Shown: positions 1 to 5,560 of the stretch, piece by piece
How positions within the stretch are numbered: position 1 is the first letter of the stretch
Layout of the letters: each line of letters begins with the position of its first letter
Origin: an uncultured Ruminococcus sp.
Lineage (GTDB): Bacteria; Bacillota; Clostridia; UBA1212; UBA1255
Length of the DNA: 5,560 nt
Direction: 5' to 3'
NCBI GenBank assembly: GCA_902782885.1
Contig: CACZOW010000248.1
Coordinates: 1-5,560, forward strand
Notes under the pieces: model-generated
Seen by the model: only the letters and a program-made list of their open reading frames with translations
What the model was told of the DNA's origin: nothing
Database searches by the model: none
Made by a program: the position numbers and the translations under genes

Positions 1-2268
1 GCGATACCCGTGAACGCGGGCATGCGGACCGTTGCCCTCGGACCCAAAGGCGAACTGCTGATCAACGGCGCCCCCGTCAAACTCAAAGGCGTGAACCGCC
101 ACGACACACACCCGGACCTGGGCCACGTGACGCCTCTCAAGGAGACCGAAGCCGAGCTCATCCTGATGAAGCGGCATAACGTCAACTGCATCCGCACCTC
201 CCACTACCACAACGCCCCGCGCTTCTACAACCTGTGCGACTATTACGGTTTTTACGTGGTGGCCGAGACCGACCTGGAGACCCACGGCACGCACCTCGGC
301 GCCTGGGAAGAAGGGCACGACACCTCCCGCATGCTTACTGACGATCCCGCGTGGCAGGCGGCGTATATCGACCGCATGGAGCGCATGGTGGAGCACGAAA
401 AGAACCACGCTTCCATCATTTTCTGGTCGCTGGGCAACGAAGCCTTTTACGGCAATAATCACCGCGCGATGGCCCGCTTTGCCCGCGCCCGGGACGATTC
501 CCGCCTCATCCACTACGAGAGCGGCGCCGAAGCGCCCGAACTGGATATGCTCAGCCGCATGTATCCCTCGCCGGAGTTCGTGCGGGATTACTGCGAAAAG
601 CAGCTTGCTGCGGCGGAGGCGGAGGGCAAGCCGGTCAAACCGCTCTACCTCTGCGAATACTCCCATGCCATGGGCAACGGCCCCGGCGACCTCGCCGCCT
701 ACTGGGAGCTGTTCTACAAATACCCCGACGCCATGGGCGGCTGCGTGTGGGAATGGGCGGATCACGCCGTGCGTACCGCGGACGTCAAGTGGCCGATGAC
801 CGCGCTCTCCGCGAACCTGCCGCAGTACGGTCCCGCGCGCCGCGTGCCGGAAGCGGGCAAAGGTTCGTTCTTCTCGTACGGCGGCTATTTCGGAGAGTAT
901 CCGCACGACGGCAATTTCTGCGTTGACGGCCTGGTCGATCCGGACCGCACGCCCAGCACCGGCCTTTTGGAGTACAAGCAGATCCTATGCCCCGCCGAGA
1001 TCAGGTACGACCCCGCCGCGCCGCGCCGCTTCACGCTCATCAACCGCCTGGATTTCCTGGACCTGGCCGAGGCAGTGACGATCTGGTACCGGGTGCATTG
1101 CCAGAGTGCGGAACTGTGCGAGGGAGAGTTGGAGGGCATTGCCTGCGCGCCTCACGAAAGCGTGACGGTGGAGCTCGCGGCGCTGTCCGCGTTGCCCGAC
1201 CTGGCATACGAAGAGTACTATATTGACTTCACCGTACGCGCGAAGCACAGCACCCCCGCCGTGCCCCGCGGCCATGTGCTGGGCAGCCGCCAGTTCCGTC
1301 TGCCGGTGGAGCAGACGTCGCCGGAGATCATCACAACAGATCTGATGGAGCCGCTCGCGGTGGTCACGGAGGCGGACGGCCACAGCGTGCGCATCGAAGG
1401 CTGCGACTTCACGTACCGGTTCGATCTGAGCCGGGGGCAATTGACCTCCGTCGTGCGCGGAGGCGTCGAGATGCTGGCGAAGCCGTCCGAATTTACCGTG
1501 TGGCGCGCGCCCACGGACAACGACCGCAACATCCGCGGCGTGTGGCAGCAGCACCGGCTGGACAAGGCCCGCGAGGAGTGCCGGAGCGCGCGGATAATCA
1601 ATATTGCCCCCGGTCACGCGGAGATAATGGCGTCGTACGTGATGGCGGCGCCGTCGCTGAAACCGCTGCTCACGTATTCGGTGTTCTGGGCGTTTTTCGG
1701 CAACGGCGAGATCTCGCTCAGCACGGCGGGCAACCTCGCGCCGGCGCTGCCCTGTATCCCGCGCTTCGGCCTGACGCTGGAGCTGCCCGCGGGCAACGAG
1801 AAGCTGCGCTACTTCGCCATGGGCCCGGGCAATTCCTACAGCGATATGCACGCCGACGCGCGCATGGATGTGTTTGATTCCACCGTCACCGGCGAGTTCA
1901 CCCACTATGTGCGGCCGCAGGAGAACGGGAGCCATATTGCCGCCCGCTTCCTGTGCGTGAGCGATGCCGAGGGGCGCGGTCTGTTCGTGAAGGGCATGCC
2001 GGAGTTCACTTTCAGCGCGCTGCACTACACCGCCGCCGACCTGACCGCCGCCGCGTTTGACCGCGACCTGACGCCGCGCCGCGAGACCGTGGTGAACGTG
2101 GATTACAAGACCGCGGGCATCGGCTCCAACAGCTGCGGCCCCGAGCTGGCAAAGGAGTTCCGCTTCGACGAGCGGGAGTTCCGCTATTCGTTCACGCTGA
2201 AACCGGTCAACACCGAGCTCACGGACCTCATCCGCGAGGCCCGGGTGCTGCCGCAGATCAGGGGCTGA
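1..2268 (+). CDS. lacZ: Beta-galactosidase, GH2 LacZ family (5' end outside the window)
   Basis: Cytosolic-type GH2 enzyme predicted to hydrolyse terminal beta-D-galactosides such as lactose. The frame is open to base 1, so the GTG at 10 is an internal codon and the real start lies upstream. Counting that codon as residue 1, the visible 752 residues contain: NRHDTHP (29-35); SHY (64-66), matching the E. coli His391 region; ETHG (90-93), the Mg-site motif; WSLGNE (139-144), whose Glu144 (bases 439-441) is the acid/base; LCEYSHAMGN (214-223), whose Glu216 (655-657) is the nucleophile; and WEWADH (247-252). The barrel ends near 325 with NFCVDGLV, which has Asp where E. coli has Asn604. An Ig-like domain follows (about 326-435), then the C-terminal beta-sandwich (about 450-745) with WRAPTDND (499-506) and YVRPQENGSH (633-642). 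The loop after WEWADH is longer than in E. coli. Roughly 300 N-terminal residues (sugar-binding and first Ig-like domains) are missing from view. All key catalytic residues visible here are intact. Natural substrate is not certain. Confidence 0.95.
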   Translation, partial: AIPVNAGMRTVALGPKGELLINGAPVKLKGVNRHDTHPDLGHVTPLKETEAELILMKRHNVNCIRTSHYHNAPRFYNLCDYYGFYVVAETDLETHGTHLGAWEEGHDTSRMLTDDPAWQAAYIDRMERMVEHEKNHASIIFWSLGNEAFYGNNHRAMARFARARDDSRLIHYESGAEAPELDMLSRMYPSPEFVRDYCEKQLAAAEAEGKPVKPLYLCEYSHAMGNGPGDLAAYWELFYKYPDAMGGCVWEWADHAVRTADVKWPMTALSANLPQYGPARRVPEAGKGSFFSYGGYFGEYPHDGNFCVDGLVDPDRTPSTGLLEYKQILCPAEIRYDPAAPRRFTLINRLDFLDLAEAVTIWYRVHCQSAELCEGELEGIACAPHESVTVELAALSALPDLAYEEYYIDFTVRAKHSTPAVPRGHVLGSRQFRLPVEQTSPEIITTDLMEPLAVVTEADGHSVRIEGCDFTYRFDLSRGQLTSVVRGGVEMLAKPSEFTVWRAPTDNDRNIRGVWQQHRLDKAREECRSARIINIAPGHAEIMASYVMAAPSLKPLLTYSVFWAFFGNGEISLSTAGNLAPALPCIPRFGLTLELPAGNEKLRYFAMGPGNSYSDMHADARMDVFDSTVTGEFTHYVRPQENGSHIAARFLCVSDAEGRGLFVKGMPEFTFSALHYTAADLTAAAFDRDLTPRRETVVNVDYKTAGIGSNSCGPELAKEFRFDEREFRYSFTLKPVNTELTDLIREARVLPQIRG
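2260..2264 (+). promoter_or_regulatory. Candidate ribosome binding site for the metal-binding protein gene
   Basis: The purine run AGGGG lies inside the last codons of lacZ, 11 nt before the ATG at 2276. Spacing is a little long but acceptable for a Shine-Dalgarno site. It supports 2276 as the start even though that start places repeat sequence inside the protein. It also implies translation linked to lacZ. Confidence 0.4.
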
Positions 2269-2275
2269 GCCGACG

Positions 2276-3295
2276 ATGGCCGGTCACGTTTTTTCAACAC
2301 GGGGACAGACCCCGTGTTCAAAAATCAGGCTGACACGGGGTCTGTCCCCGTGTTCAAAAAAGGGTCTGTCCCCTGTTCAGAAGATCGGGGTATGGGCGGT
2401 GCTGGTCTTGCTGCTCGCGGCGCTGGCAGCGGGGTACGGCTGCACGCCGGAAAAGGCAGAGGGTGTGAACATCGTTGCCACCATTTTCCCGGCGTATGAC
2501 TTCGTGCGGGAATTGACCCGCGGCATACCGGGCGTCAGCGTGAGGCTGATGTTGCCTCCGGGCACGGAATCCCACACCTTCGACCCGTCGGTGAGCGACG
2601 CGCTGGCCGTTTCGGATTGCAGCCTGCTGGTGTACGCGGGCGGCGACGCGGACGCCTGGGCGGAAAAGATACTGCGCTCGGACGCTATGGCCGGAAAACC
2701 CGCCGCCGCGCTGTGCGACGCCGTGAGCAACATGCTGATGATCGAGGGCGAGGACGAGGACGATCCCCACGTCTGGACCAGCCCGGTCAACGTCATCGCG
2801 ATCGCGGAGTTTCTGCGGGACAAGATCGCTCCCCTGCTTCCGGATGACGCCGCGGTCAATACGCTGAATGCCAACTGCGCCGCCTTCGTCGCCGATCTGC
2901 GCGCGCTGGACAACGATTTCCGCACCCTCGCCGCCTCCCTTCCCGCCGAAAAGCGCGTGCTGGCGTTCGGCGACCGGTACCCGTTCCGTTATTTCTGTGC
3001 CGAGTACGGCCTCACCGCGTACGCCGTGTTTCCGGGCTGCGCCGAGGAGAGCGAGCCGGCGGCCGCGGACGTGAAGCGCGTGGTGGACGTCATACGGGAG
3101 CGCGGCCTTGACACCGTTTTTTACGTGGAACTGTCTAATCACCGGATCGCCGACGCGATCGCCCGCGAGACAGGCTGCGGCACCGCCTGCCTGCATTCCT
3201 GCCACAATCTCTCCCGGGCGGATTTCGACGCCGGCGAGACGTACCTCTCCCTGATGAGGCGCAATTTAGATGTGCTCAGCGCCCTCGCAGGCTGA
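2276..3295 (+). CDS. znuA: Zinc/manganese ABC transporter substrate-binding lipoprotein (ZnuA/TroA family)
   Basis: Predicted extracytoplasmic solute-binding protein that captures Zn2+ or Mn2+ for an ABC importer. 339 residues. Residues 37-53 are a hydrophobic signal segment ending at Cys56, a lipoprotein-type Cys, although AAGYGC is a weak lipobox. The mature family domain follows: NIVATIFPAYDFVREL (65-80), GTESHTFDPS (96-105) with first metal ligand His100, and an acidic loop EDEDDPHVW (159-167) with second ligand His165. Next come FGDRYPFRYF (231-240), where classical ZnuA has its third His, and the C-terminal HSCHN (307-311) and TYLSLM (322-327). These last motifs match the clostridial subgroup as I recall it. 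The start at 2276 is the only ATG/GTG/TTG before the signal peptide; the next in-frame GTG (2399) would cut into it. Residues 7-36 are translated palindromic repeats (TRGQTPCSK, TRGLSPCSK, KGLSPVQK), giving an unusually long n-region with seven Lys/Arg and no acidic residues. The gene starts 7 nt after lacZ, and no permease or ATPase gene is adjacent. Zn versus Mn cannot be decided. Confidence 0.9.
   Translation: MAGHVFSTRGQTPCSKIRLTRGLSPCSKKGLSPVQKIGVWAVLVLLLAALAAGYGCTPEKAEGVNIVATIFPAYDFVRELTRGIPGVSVRLMLPPGTESHTFDPSVSDALAVSDCSLLVYAGGDADAWAEKILRSDAMAGKPAAALCDAVSNMLMIEGEDEDDPHVWTSPVNVIAIAEFLRDKIAPLLPDDAAVNTLNANCAAFVADLRALDNDFRTLAASLPAEKRVLAFGDRYPFRYFCAEYGLTAYAVFPGCAEESEPAAADVKRVVDVIRERGLDTVFYVELSNHRIADAIARETGCGTACLHSCHNLSRADFDAGETYLSLMRRNLDVLSALAG
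2290..2324 (+). repeat. Palindromic repeat copy 1
   Basis: Perfect 9-bp arms AACACGGGG (2296-2304) and CCCCGTGTT (2310-2318) surround a 5-nt ACAGA loop. Flanking T and A runs extend the arms to 15 bp with a single C/C mismatch (2295 and 2319). The copy lies inside the 5' end of the metal-binding protein gene and is read there as STRGQTPCSK. The stem is not followed by a T-tract on either strand, so it does not look like a terminator. Confidence 0.85.
2331..2361 (+). repeat. Palindromic repeat copy 2 (flipped core)
   Basis: Left end TGACACGGGG (2331-2340), core TCTGT (2341-2345), right end CCCCGTGTTC (2346-2355), then a run of A. The ends match the orientation of copies 4 and 6, but the core is the reverse complement of their ACAGA, so this copy is a mosaic. 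It lies 36 nt downstream of copy 1, so both are read in the same frame (TRGLSPCSK). Confidence 0.85.
2361..2380 (+). repeat. Palindromic repeat copy 3 (degenerate)
   Basis: Carries AGGGTCTGTCCCC followed by TGTTC. It lacks most of the left arm and one G of the right arm, so it cannot form the full hairpin. It abuts copy 2 and is read in the same frame as KGLSPVQK, directly before the hydrophobic core of the signal peptide. Confidence 0.65.
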
Positions 3296-3302
3296 CAAAA
3301 AC

Positions 3303-3330
3303 TGACACGGGGACAGACCCGTGTTCAAAA
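3303..3330 (+). repeat. Palindromic repeat copy 4
   Basis: Left end TGACACGGGG (3303-3312), core ACAGA, right end CCCGTGTTC (3318-3326) with one C missing, then an A run. It starts 8 nt after the stop of the metal-binding protein gene. It contains a GTG (3321-3323) preceded by GGGGA (3309-3313) at 7-nt spacing, a possible translation start for the next gene. Confidence 0.85.
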
Positions 3331-3372
3331 AAACGGGCAGACAAAATTTGAACACGGGTCTGTCCCCCTGTC
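3304..3372 (+). repeat. Long inverted repeat / potential hairpin formed by copies 4 and 5
   Basis: Arms 3304-3329 and 3347-3372 are complementary at 25 of 26 positions; the only mismatch is C3308 against C3368, and the inner 21 bp (3309-3329 with 3347-3367) are perfect. The loop is 17 nt. In plus-strand RNA the stem ends 14 nt before the ATG at 3387 and has no T-tract after it, so a regulatory stem is more likely than a terminator. On the minus strand the stem is followed by AGTTTTTG, a terminator-like arrangement, but no minus-strand gene ends there. Confidence 0.8.
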
Positions 3373-3379
3373 CAAAAAA
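3347..3379 (+). repeat. Palindromic repeat copy 5 (inverted relative to copy 4)
   Basis: Reads TTTGAACACGGG (3347-3358), TCTGT, then CCCCC-TGTCC and a run of seven A. It is the inverted counterpart of copy 4 and pairs with it across a 17-nt spacer. That spacer holds a further fragment, ACGGGCAGACA (3333-3343), resembling the repeat core. It ends 7 nt before the ATG of the SanA-like gene. Confidence 0.8.
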
Positions 3380-3386
3380 AGCAGTC

Positions 3387-4097
3387 ATGAAAGCAGCCGA
3401 TCCAGATAATAAAAGAGATAAAAAGGCGAAGCGCGCCGCGGACCGGATGGCCCGCAGAGAGGCGCGGCGGAAGCGTCCGTTGATATTGCGGATACTGGCC
3501 GTGACGGCGCAGGTCATATTGACCGCTGCGCTGGCCGCGGTGGCGGCGGTGCTGATAATTGACCTCGTCGTGACCGGCACGACGCGCCGCCGGATCATGA
3601 CCGCGGACGACGCGAAACTGGCGGAGATGGAGGATGTTGACGCCGTTATCGTGCTGGGCTGCAGCGTACGCCCCGGCGGAGTGCCGTCGGCAATGCTGGC
3701 GGACCGTATTGACGCCGGCGTGGAAGCGCTCGCAAACGCCCCCGCGAAACTGCTGCTTATGTCCGGCGACCGGCACGAATATTATGACGAGCCCGGCGTC
3801 ATGCTGGAGCGCGCGAGGCAGCTCGGCGTGCCCGAGGAAATGCTCGGTGAAGACCCTGAGGGCTTCTCGACGTTCGAAAGCGTTGTCCGCGCGGCGAAAA
3901 CGTTCGGTTTCCGGCGCGTGATCATCGTATCGCAGCGGTATCATCTTTACCGGGCGCTGTATATTGCCGACCGCGCGGGCCTGGAAGCGTACGGCGTGAC
4001 CGCCGATCCGCGCACGTATTCGGGTCAGGCGTTCCGCGAATTGCGGGAGGTCGCCGCCCGGGTCAAAGATTTCTTTCAGTGCATGTTCAGGATCTGA
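3387..4097 (+). CDS. sanA: SanA/YdcF-family (DUF218) membrane protein
   Basis: Predicted membrane-anchored protein of the DUF218 superfamily, SanA (vancomycin high-temperature exclusion) subgroup. SanA is tied to envelope barrier function in enterobacteria; its biochemical activity is unsettled. 236 residues from the ATG at 3387: a strongly basic N-terminus (1-31), one transmembrane helix (about 32-63), then the DUF218 domain (about 84-230). Visible motifs are VDAVIVLGC (84-92), LLLMSGDRH (122-130), YDEPGVM (133-139), EGFSTFESVVRA (158-169), VIIVSQRYHLYRALYIA (178-194) and AYGVTADPRTY (201-211), closely following SanA order. The ATG has no clear Shine-Dalgarno. An alternative GTG at 3321, inside repeat copy 4 and preceded by GGGGA, would add 22 repeat-derived residues ending LNTGLSPCPKKAV. 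I prefer 3387 because the protein is complete from there. A third possible start is the ATG at 3447. The gene follows the metal-binding protein gene on the same strand and converges with the minus-strand gene. Confidence 0.87.
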   Translation: MKAADPDNKRDKKAKRAADRMARREARRKRPLILRILAVTAQVILTAALAAVAAVLIIDLVVTGTTRRRIMTADDAKLAEMEDVDAVIVLGCSVRPGGVPSAMLADRIDAGVEALANAPAKLLLMSGDRHEYYDEPGVMLERARQLGVPEEMLGEDPEGFSTFESVVRAAKTFGFRRVIIVSQRYHLYRALYIADRAGLEAYGVTADPRTYSGQAFRELREVAARVKDFFQCMFRI

Positions 4098-4134
4098 CCA
4101 GCTCTGCCGCCGGTCGCTCAGGAAAAACCGCCGC

Positions 4135-5560
4135 TCAGGAATAGAAATTAATTCCGGTCACGATGGCCGGTCCCGCCGGGTTCATAAAACCGGTAAACCA
4201 CACATGTCCGCAATAATCGATATCTGTCAGGTCGATCACCGCGCGCCGGGTGACCGTGACCTCCGGGTGGCCTGATACGAGCTGTGTTTCCTCCGTGCAG
4301 TATGCCAGGCCCAGCAGATCCTCTTTGTACGGGCCGTCGGAGCCGATGCCCGGGAATCTGCTGGTCTTGCTGAGGGCAATAAACGCCGGTTCGGACATTG
4401 TCGCCGTATCCTGCGGCTGCCAGCCCGCGAAGGACGCGTATTCGATCTCGCAGCGGGTGAACAGGCCCAGGTTTAGATTGCCCATGTCGTATGTATTGAC
4501 CGCGGAATTTTCCAAGTACAGAGTGCGGTAATAATAACTGCCCGCGGCCGGATATTCAACGTTCGCCTTCCTGCACAGCGCCACGACGTTCACTTCGGTC
4601 CGGAGCCCGTCCGGCTGATTTAAGAAAGGCATATATTCCATTTCACCGCCGTCGCTTGCATCGCGTTCCATGACCGCCAGCGGCGTCGCGCAGATTTCAA
4701 ACTCGCTTCCGTTCTCGAAACGCGCCATTATCCGGATATAGTATAATCCTTCTTCAAATGTATCCCACAGATCTTCCAGCGCCATGAACTGCGCCTCGGA
4801 CGTTCCGCCGAACCCGGAGCACTGCGCGTTCGTTCCGTCGAATCCGGCGTCCGCGGCAACATCCTCTCTCGGATACAGCGCGCCTGTAAAATAATACTCC
4901 GTCGGATCGTCGTTGAGGCGGCAATACACTTCCTTCAGCGGCGAACTGCTGTTATACGCATATCCGGAAATGAGAAAACGTCCGTATGTTCTGCAGACTA
5001 TGATGCCGTTGTCAATGTTATTGATGCCGGTCACGTCGGTCCCCGGAATAACAACATCCGGCCGGTTCGCTTCGACCGGGACATAATCGGTATAATAATA
5101 GTCTATCAGGCCGGTCATATACGGTTCCGACGGCGGGGTCGCGGTCGCGGTTGCGGTCGGCGCAGCGGTGGCAGTCGGCGTCGCAGTCGAAGTTGCCGTC
5201 GGCGTCGCAATCGGCGTCGCGGTCGTAGTCAGCGTCGCCGCTGGCGTCGGATTCGGGGTCGCGGCGGGCGTCGCAGTCGAAGTTGCCGTCGGCGTCGCAA
5301 TCGGCGTCGCAGTCGTAGTCAACGTCGCCGCTGGCGTCGGAGTCAGCGTCACGGCGGGTGTCATGGTCAATGTCACGTCAGGCGTCGGAGTTGACACGGG
5401 GACAGACCCCGTCGGGGTAAAAACAGGTTCGGCGGTGGGCGCCAACGTTGGCGAAGGCAAAGCGGTTTCGGTATGCGACGGTGTTGTCTCCGGCGTATGG
5501 TTCCTGTTCAGATATTTGCTCAGCAGCACTCCGGCAACGAGGAAGACCAGTACGACCGCC
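4135..5560 (-). CDS. Membrane-anchored protein with Pro/Thr-rich stalk and unknown ectodomain (5' end outside the window)
   Basis: The frame stays open through base 5560, so the GTG at 5529 is probably internal. Counting the first complete codon (5559-5557) as residue 1, 474 residues are visible. Residues 1-13 (AVVLVFLVAGVLL) are the end of a likely transmembrane helix. Residues 21-146 are a low-complexity Pro/Thr/Ala stalk with a 30-residue tandem duplication. Residues 147-474 form an apparently globular extracellular part. Its first half (about 160-300) includes RFLISGYAYNSSSPLKEVYC and LYPREDVAADAGF, with the look of a beta-sandwich. Its last part (about 310-474) ends with RRAVIDLTDIDYCGHVWFTG, which resembles the closing strands of carbohydrate-binding-like domains in clostridial surface proteins; this is memory-based and unproven. 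No catalytic motif is recognised. The coding style is less GC-biased than the neighbouring genes in the ectodomain. A kinase, zinc-ribbon or other cytoplasmic domain could lie upstream, beyond the window. No function is assigned. Confidence 0.88.
   Translation of the reverse strand, partial: AVVLVFLVAGVLLSKYLNRNHTPETTPSHTETALPSPTLAPTAEPVFTPTGSVPVSTPTPDVTLTMTPAVTLTPTPAATLTTTATPIATPTATSTATPAATPNPTPAATLTTTATPIATPTATSTATPTATAAPTATATATPPSEPYMTGLIDYYYTDYVPVEANRPDVVIPGTDVTGINNIDNGIIVCRTYGRFLISGYAYNSSSPLKEVYCRLNDDPTEYYFTGALYPREDVAADAGFDGTNAQCSGFGGTSEAQFMALEDLWDTFEEGLYYIRIMARFENGSEFEICATPLAVMERDASDGGEMEYMPFLNQPDGLRTEVNVVALCRKANVEYPAAGSYYYRTLYLENSAVNTYDMGNLNLGLFTRCEIEYASFAGWQPQDTATMSEPAFIALSKTSRFPGIGSDGPYKEDLLGLAYCTEETQLVSGHPEVTVTRRAVIDLTDIDYCGHVWFTGFMNPAGPAIVTGINFYS
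5177..5340 (-). repeat. 90-bp tandem duplication in the Pro/Thr-rich stalk
   Basis: Bases 5177-5250 and 5267-5340 match at 72 of 74 positions with a period of exactly 90 bp; the differences are 5221/5311 and 5232/5322. In protein the unit is 30 residues containing TLTTTATPIATPTATSTATP twice. The sequence beyond 5340 looks like a more decayed copy. The whole-codon period keeps the frame, so stalk length can vary between strains. Confidence 0.9.
5391..5413 (+). repeat. Palindromic repeat copy 6, inside the stalk-coding region
   Basis: TTGACACGGGG (5391-5401), ACAGA core, CCCCGT (5407-5412). The stem arms shrink to ACGGGG and CCCCGT because the right end diverges after CCCCGT into CGGGGTAAAA. 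On the minus strand it is translated as GSVPVS within the Pro/Thr-rich stalk (5409-5392), so the open frame is kept. It has the same orientation as copy 4. Confidence 0.8.

Noticed and set aside
10..12. GTG at 10 as the true lacZ start
   Set aside because: A protein starting there would lack the sugar-binding and first Ig-like domains, and the frame is open to the window edge, so the gene is cut by the window rather than short.
985..2025. Long open frame (346 codons) on the minus strand within lacZ
   Set aside because: It lies wholly opposite a well-supported gene, is rich in Arg/His/Ala/Gly as expected for a GC-rich antisense frame, and shows no recognisable domain.
2290..2380. CRISPR array or riboswitch from the closely spaced repeats
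   Set aside because: There are no regular unique spacers, the cores flip orientation, copies are degenerate and the frame is translated; this fits a REP-like cluster better.
2354..3205. 283-codon minus-strand frame opposite the metal-binding protein gene
   Set aside because: It is an antisense shadow with Arg/His/Gly/Val-rich, domainless translation; the sense frame has clear family motifs.
3276..3944. 222-codon minus-strand frame opposite the SanA-like gene
   Set aside because: It is a shadow of a gene with clear SanA motifs, and its own translation shows no family pattern.
4098..4134. Bidirectional terminator between the convergent genes
   Set aside because: Only a 9-bp direct repeat (CGCTCAGGA at 4115-4123 and 4132-4140) and very short complementarity are visible; no GC-rich stem followed by a T-tract was found.
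5391..5420. TTGACA at 5391-5396 as a -35 box of a plus-strand promoter
   Set aside because: No acceptable -10 box lies 16-18 nt downstream, and the hexamer is just the left end of repeat copy 6.

Overview
The window is a GC-rich stretch carrying four protein genes, two of them cut by the window edges. It also carries a family of short palindromic repeats that sit between, and inside, the genes. The gene types suggest a high-GC anaerobic member of the Bacillota (Clostridia-like). The evidence is the flavour of the GH2 beta-galactosidase, a metal-binding protein with the GDRxPFRYF and HSCHN motifs I associate with clostridial homologues, and a membrane-anchored protein with a Pro/Thr-rich stalk. 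This placement comes from motif memory, not a search.

Layout: (1) bases 1-2268, plus strand: the C-terminal three quarters of a LacZ-type beta-galactosidase, open at the left edge. (2) 2276-3295, plus: a ZnuA/TroA-type metal-binding lipoprotein starting 7 nt after the lacZ stop. Its first 36 codons are mostly translated palindromic repeat (three copies). (3) 3296-3386: a 91-nt gap that is almost entirely repeat, arranged as a long inverted repeat. (4) 3387-4097, plus: a SanA/YdcF-type (DUF218) inner-membrane protein. (5) 4098-4134: a 37-nt gap between convergent genes with no convincing terminator and no gene. (6) 4135-5560, minus: a protein with a transmembrane segment, a low-complexity Pro/Thr/Ala stalk containing a 90-bp tandem duplication and a sixth copy of the palindromic repeat, and an ectodomain of unknown function. 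It is open at the right edge.

The three plus-strand genes are closely spaced and could be co-transcribed, but their roles (beta-galactoside hydrolysis, Zn/Mn capture, envelope-barrier function) do not form an obvious pathway. No znuB/znuC permease or ATPase gene is visible beside the binding protein. The most notable feature is the repeat family, with GGGG and CCCC arms around ACAGA or TCTGT. It occurs at three loci, is translated in two genes, and supplies a possible alternative start for a third. This resembles REP-type elements spread by RAYT (Y1/TnpA-REP) transposases, but no such transposase gene lies in the window.
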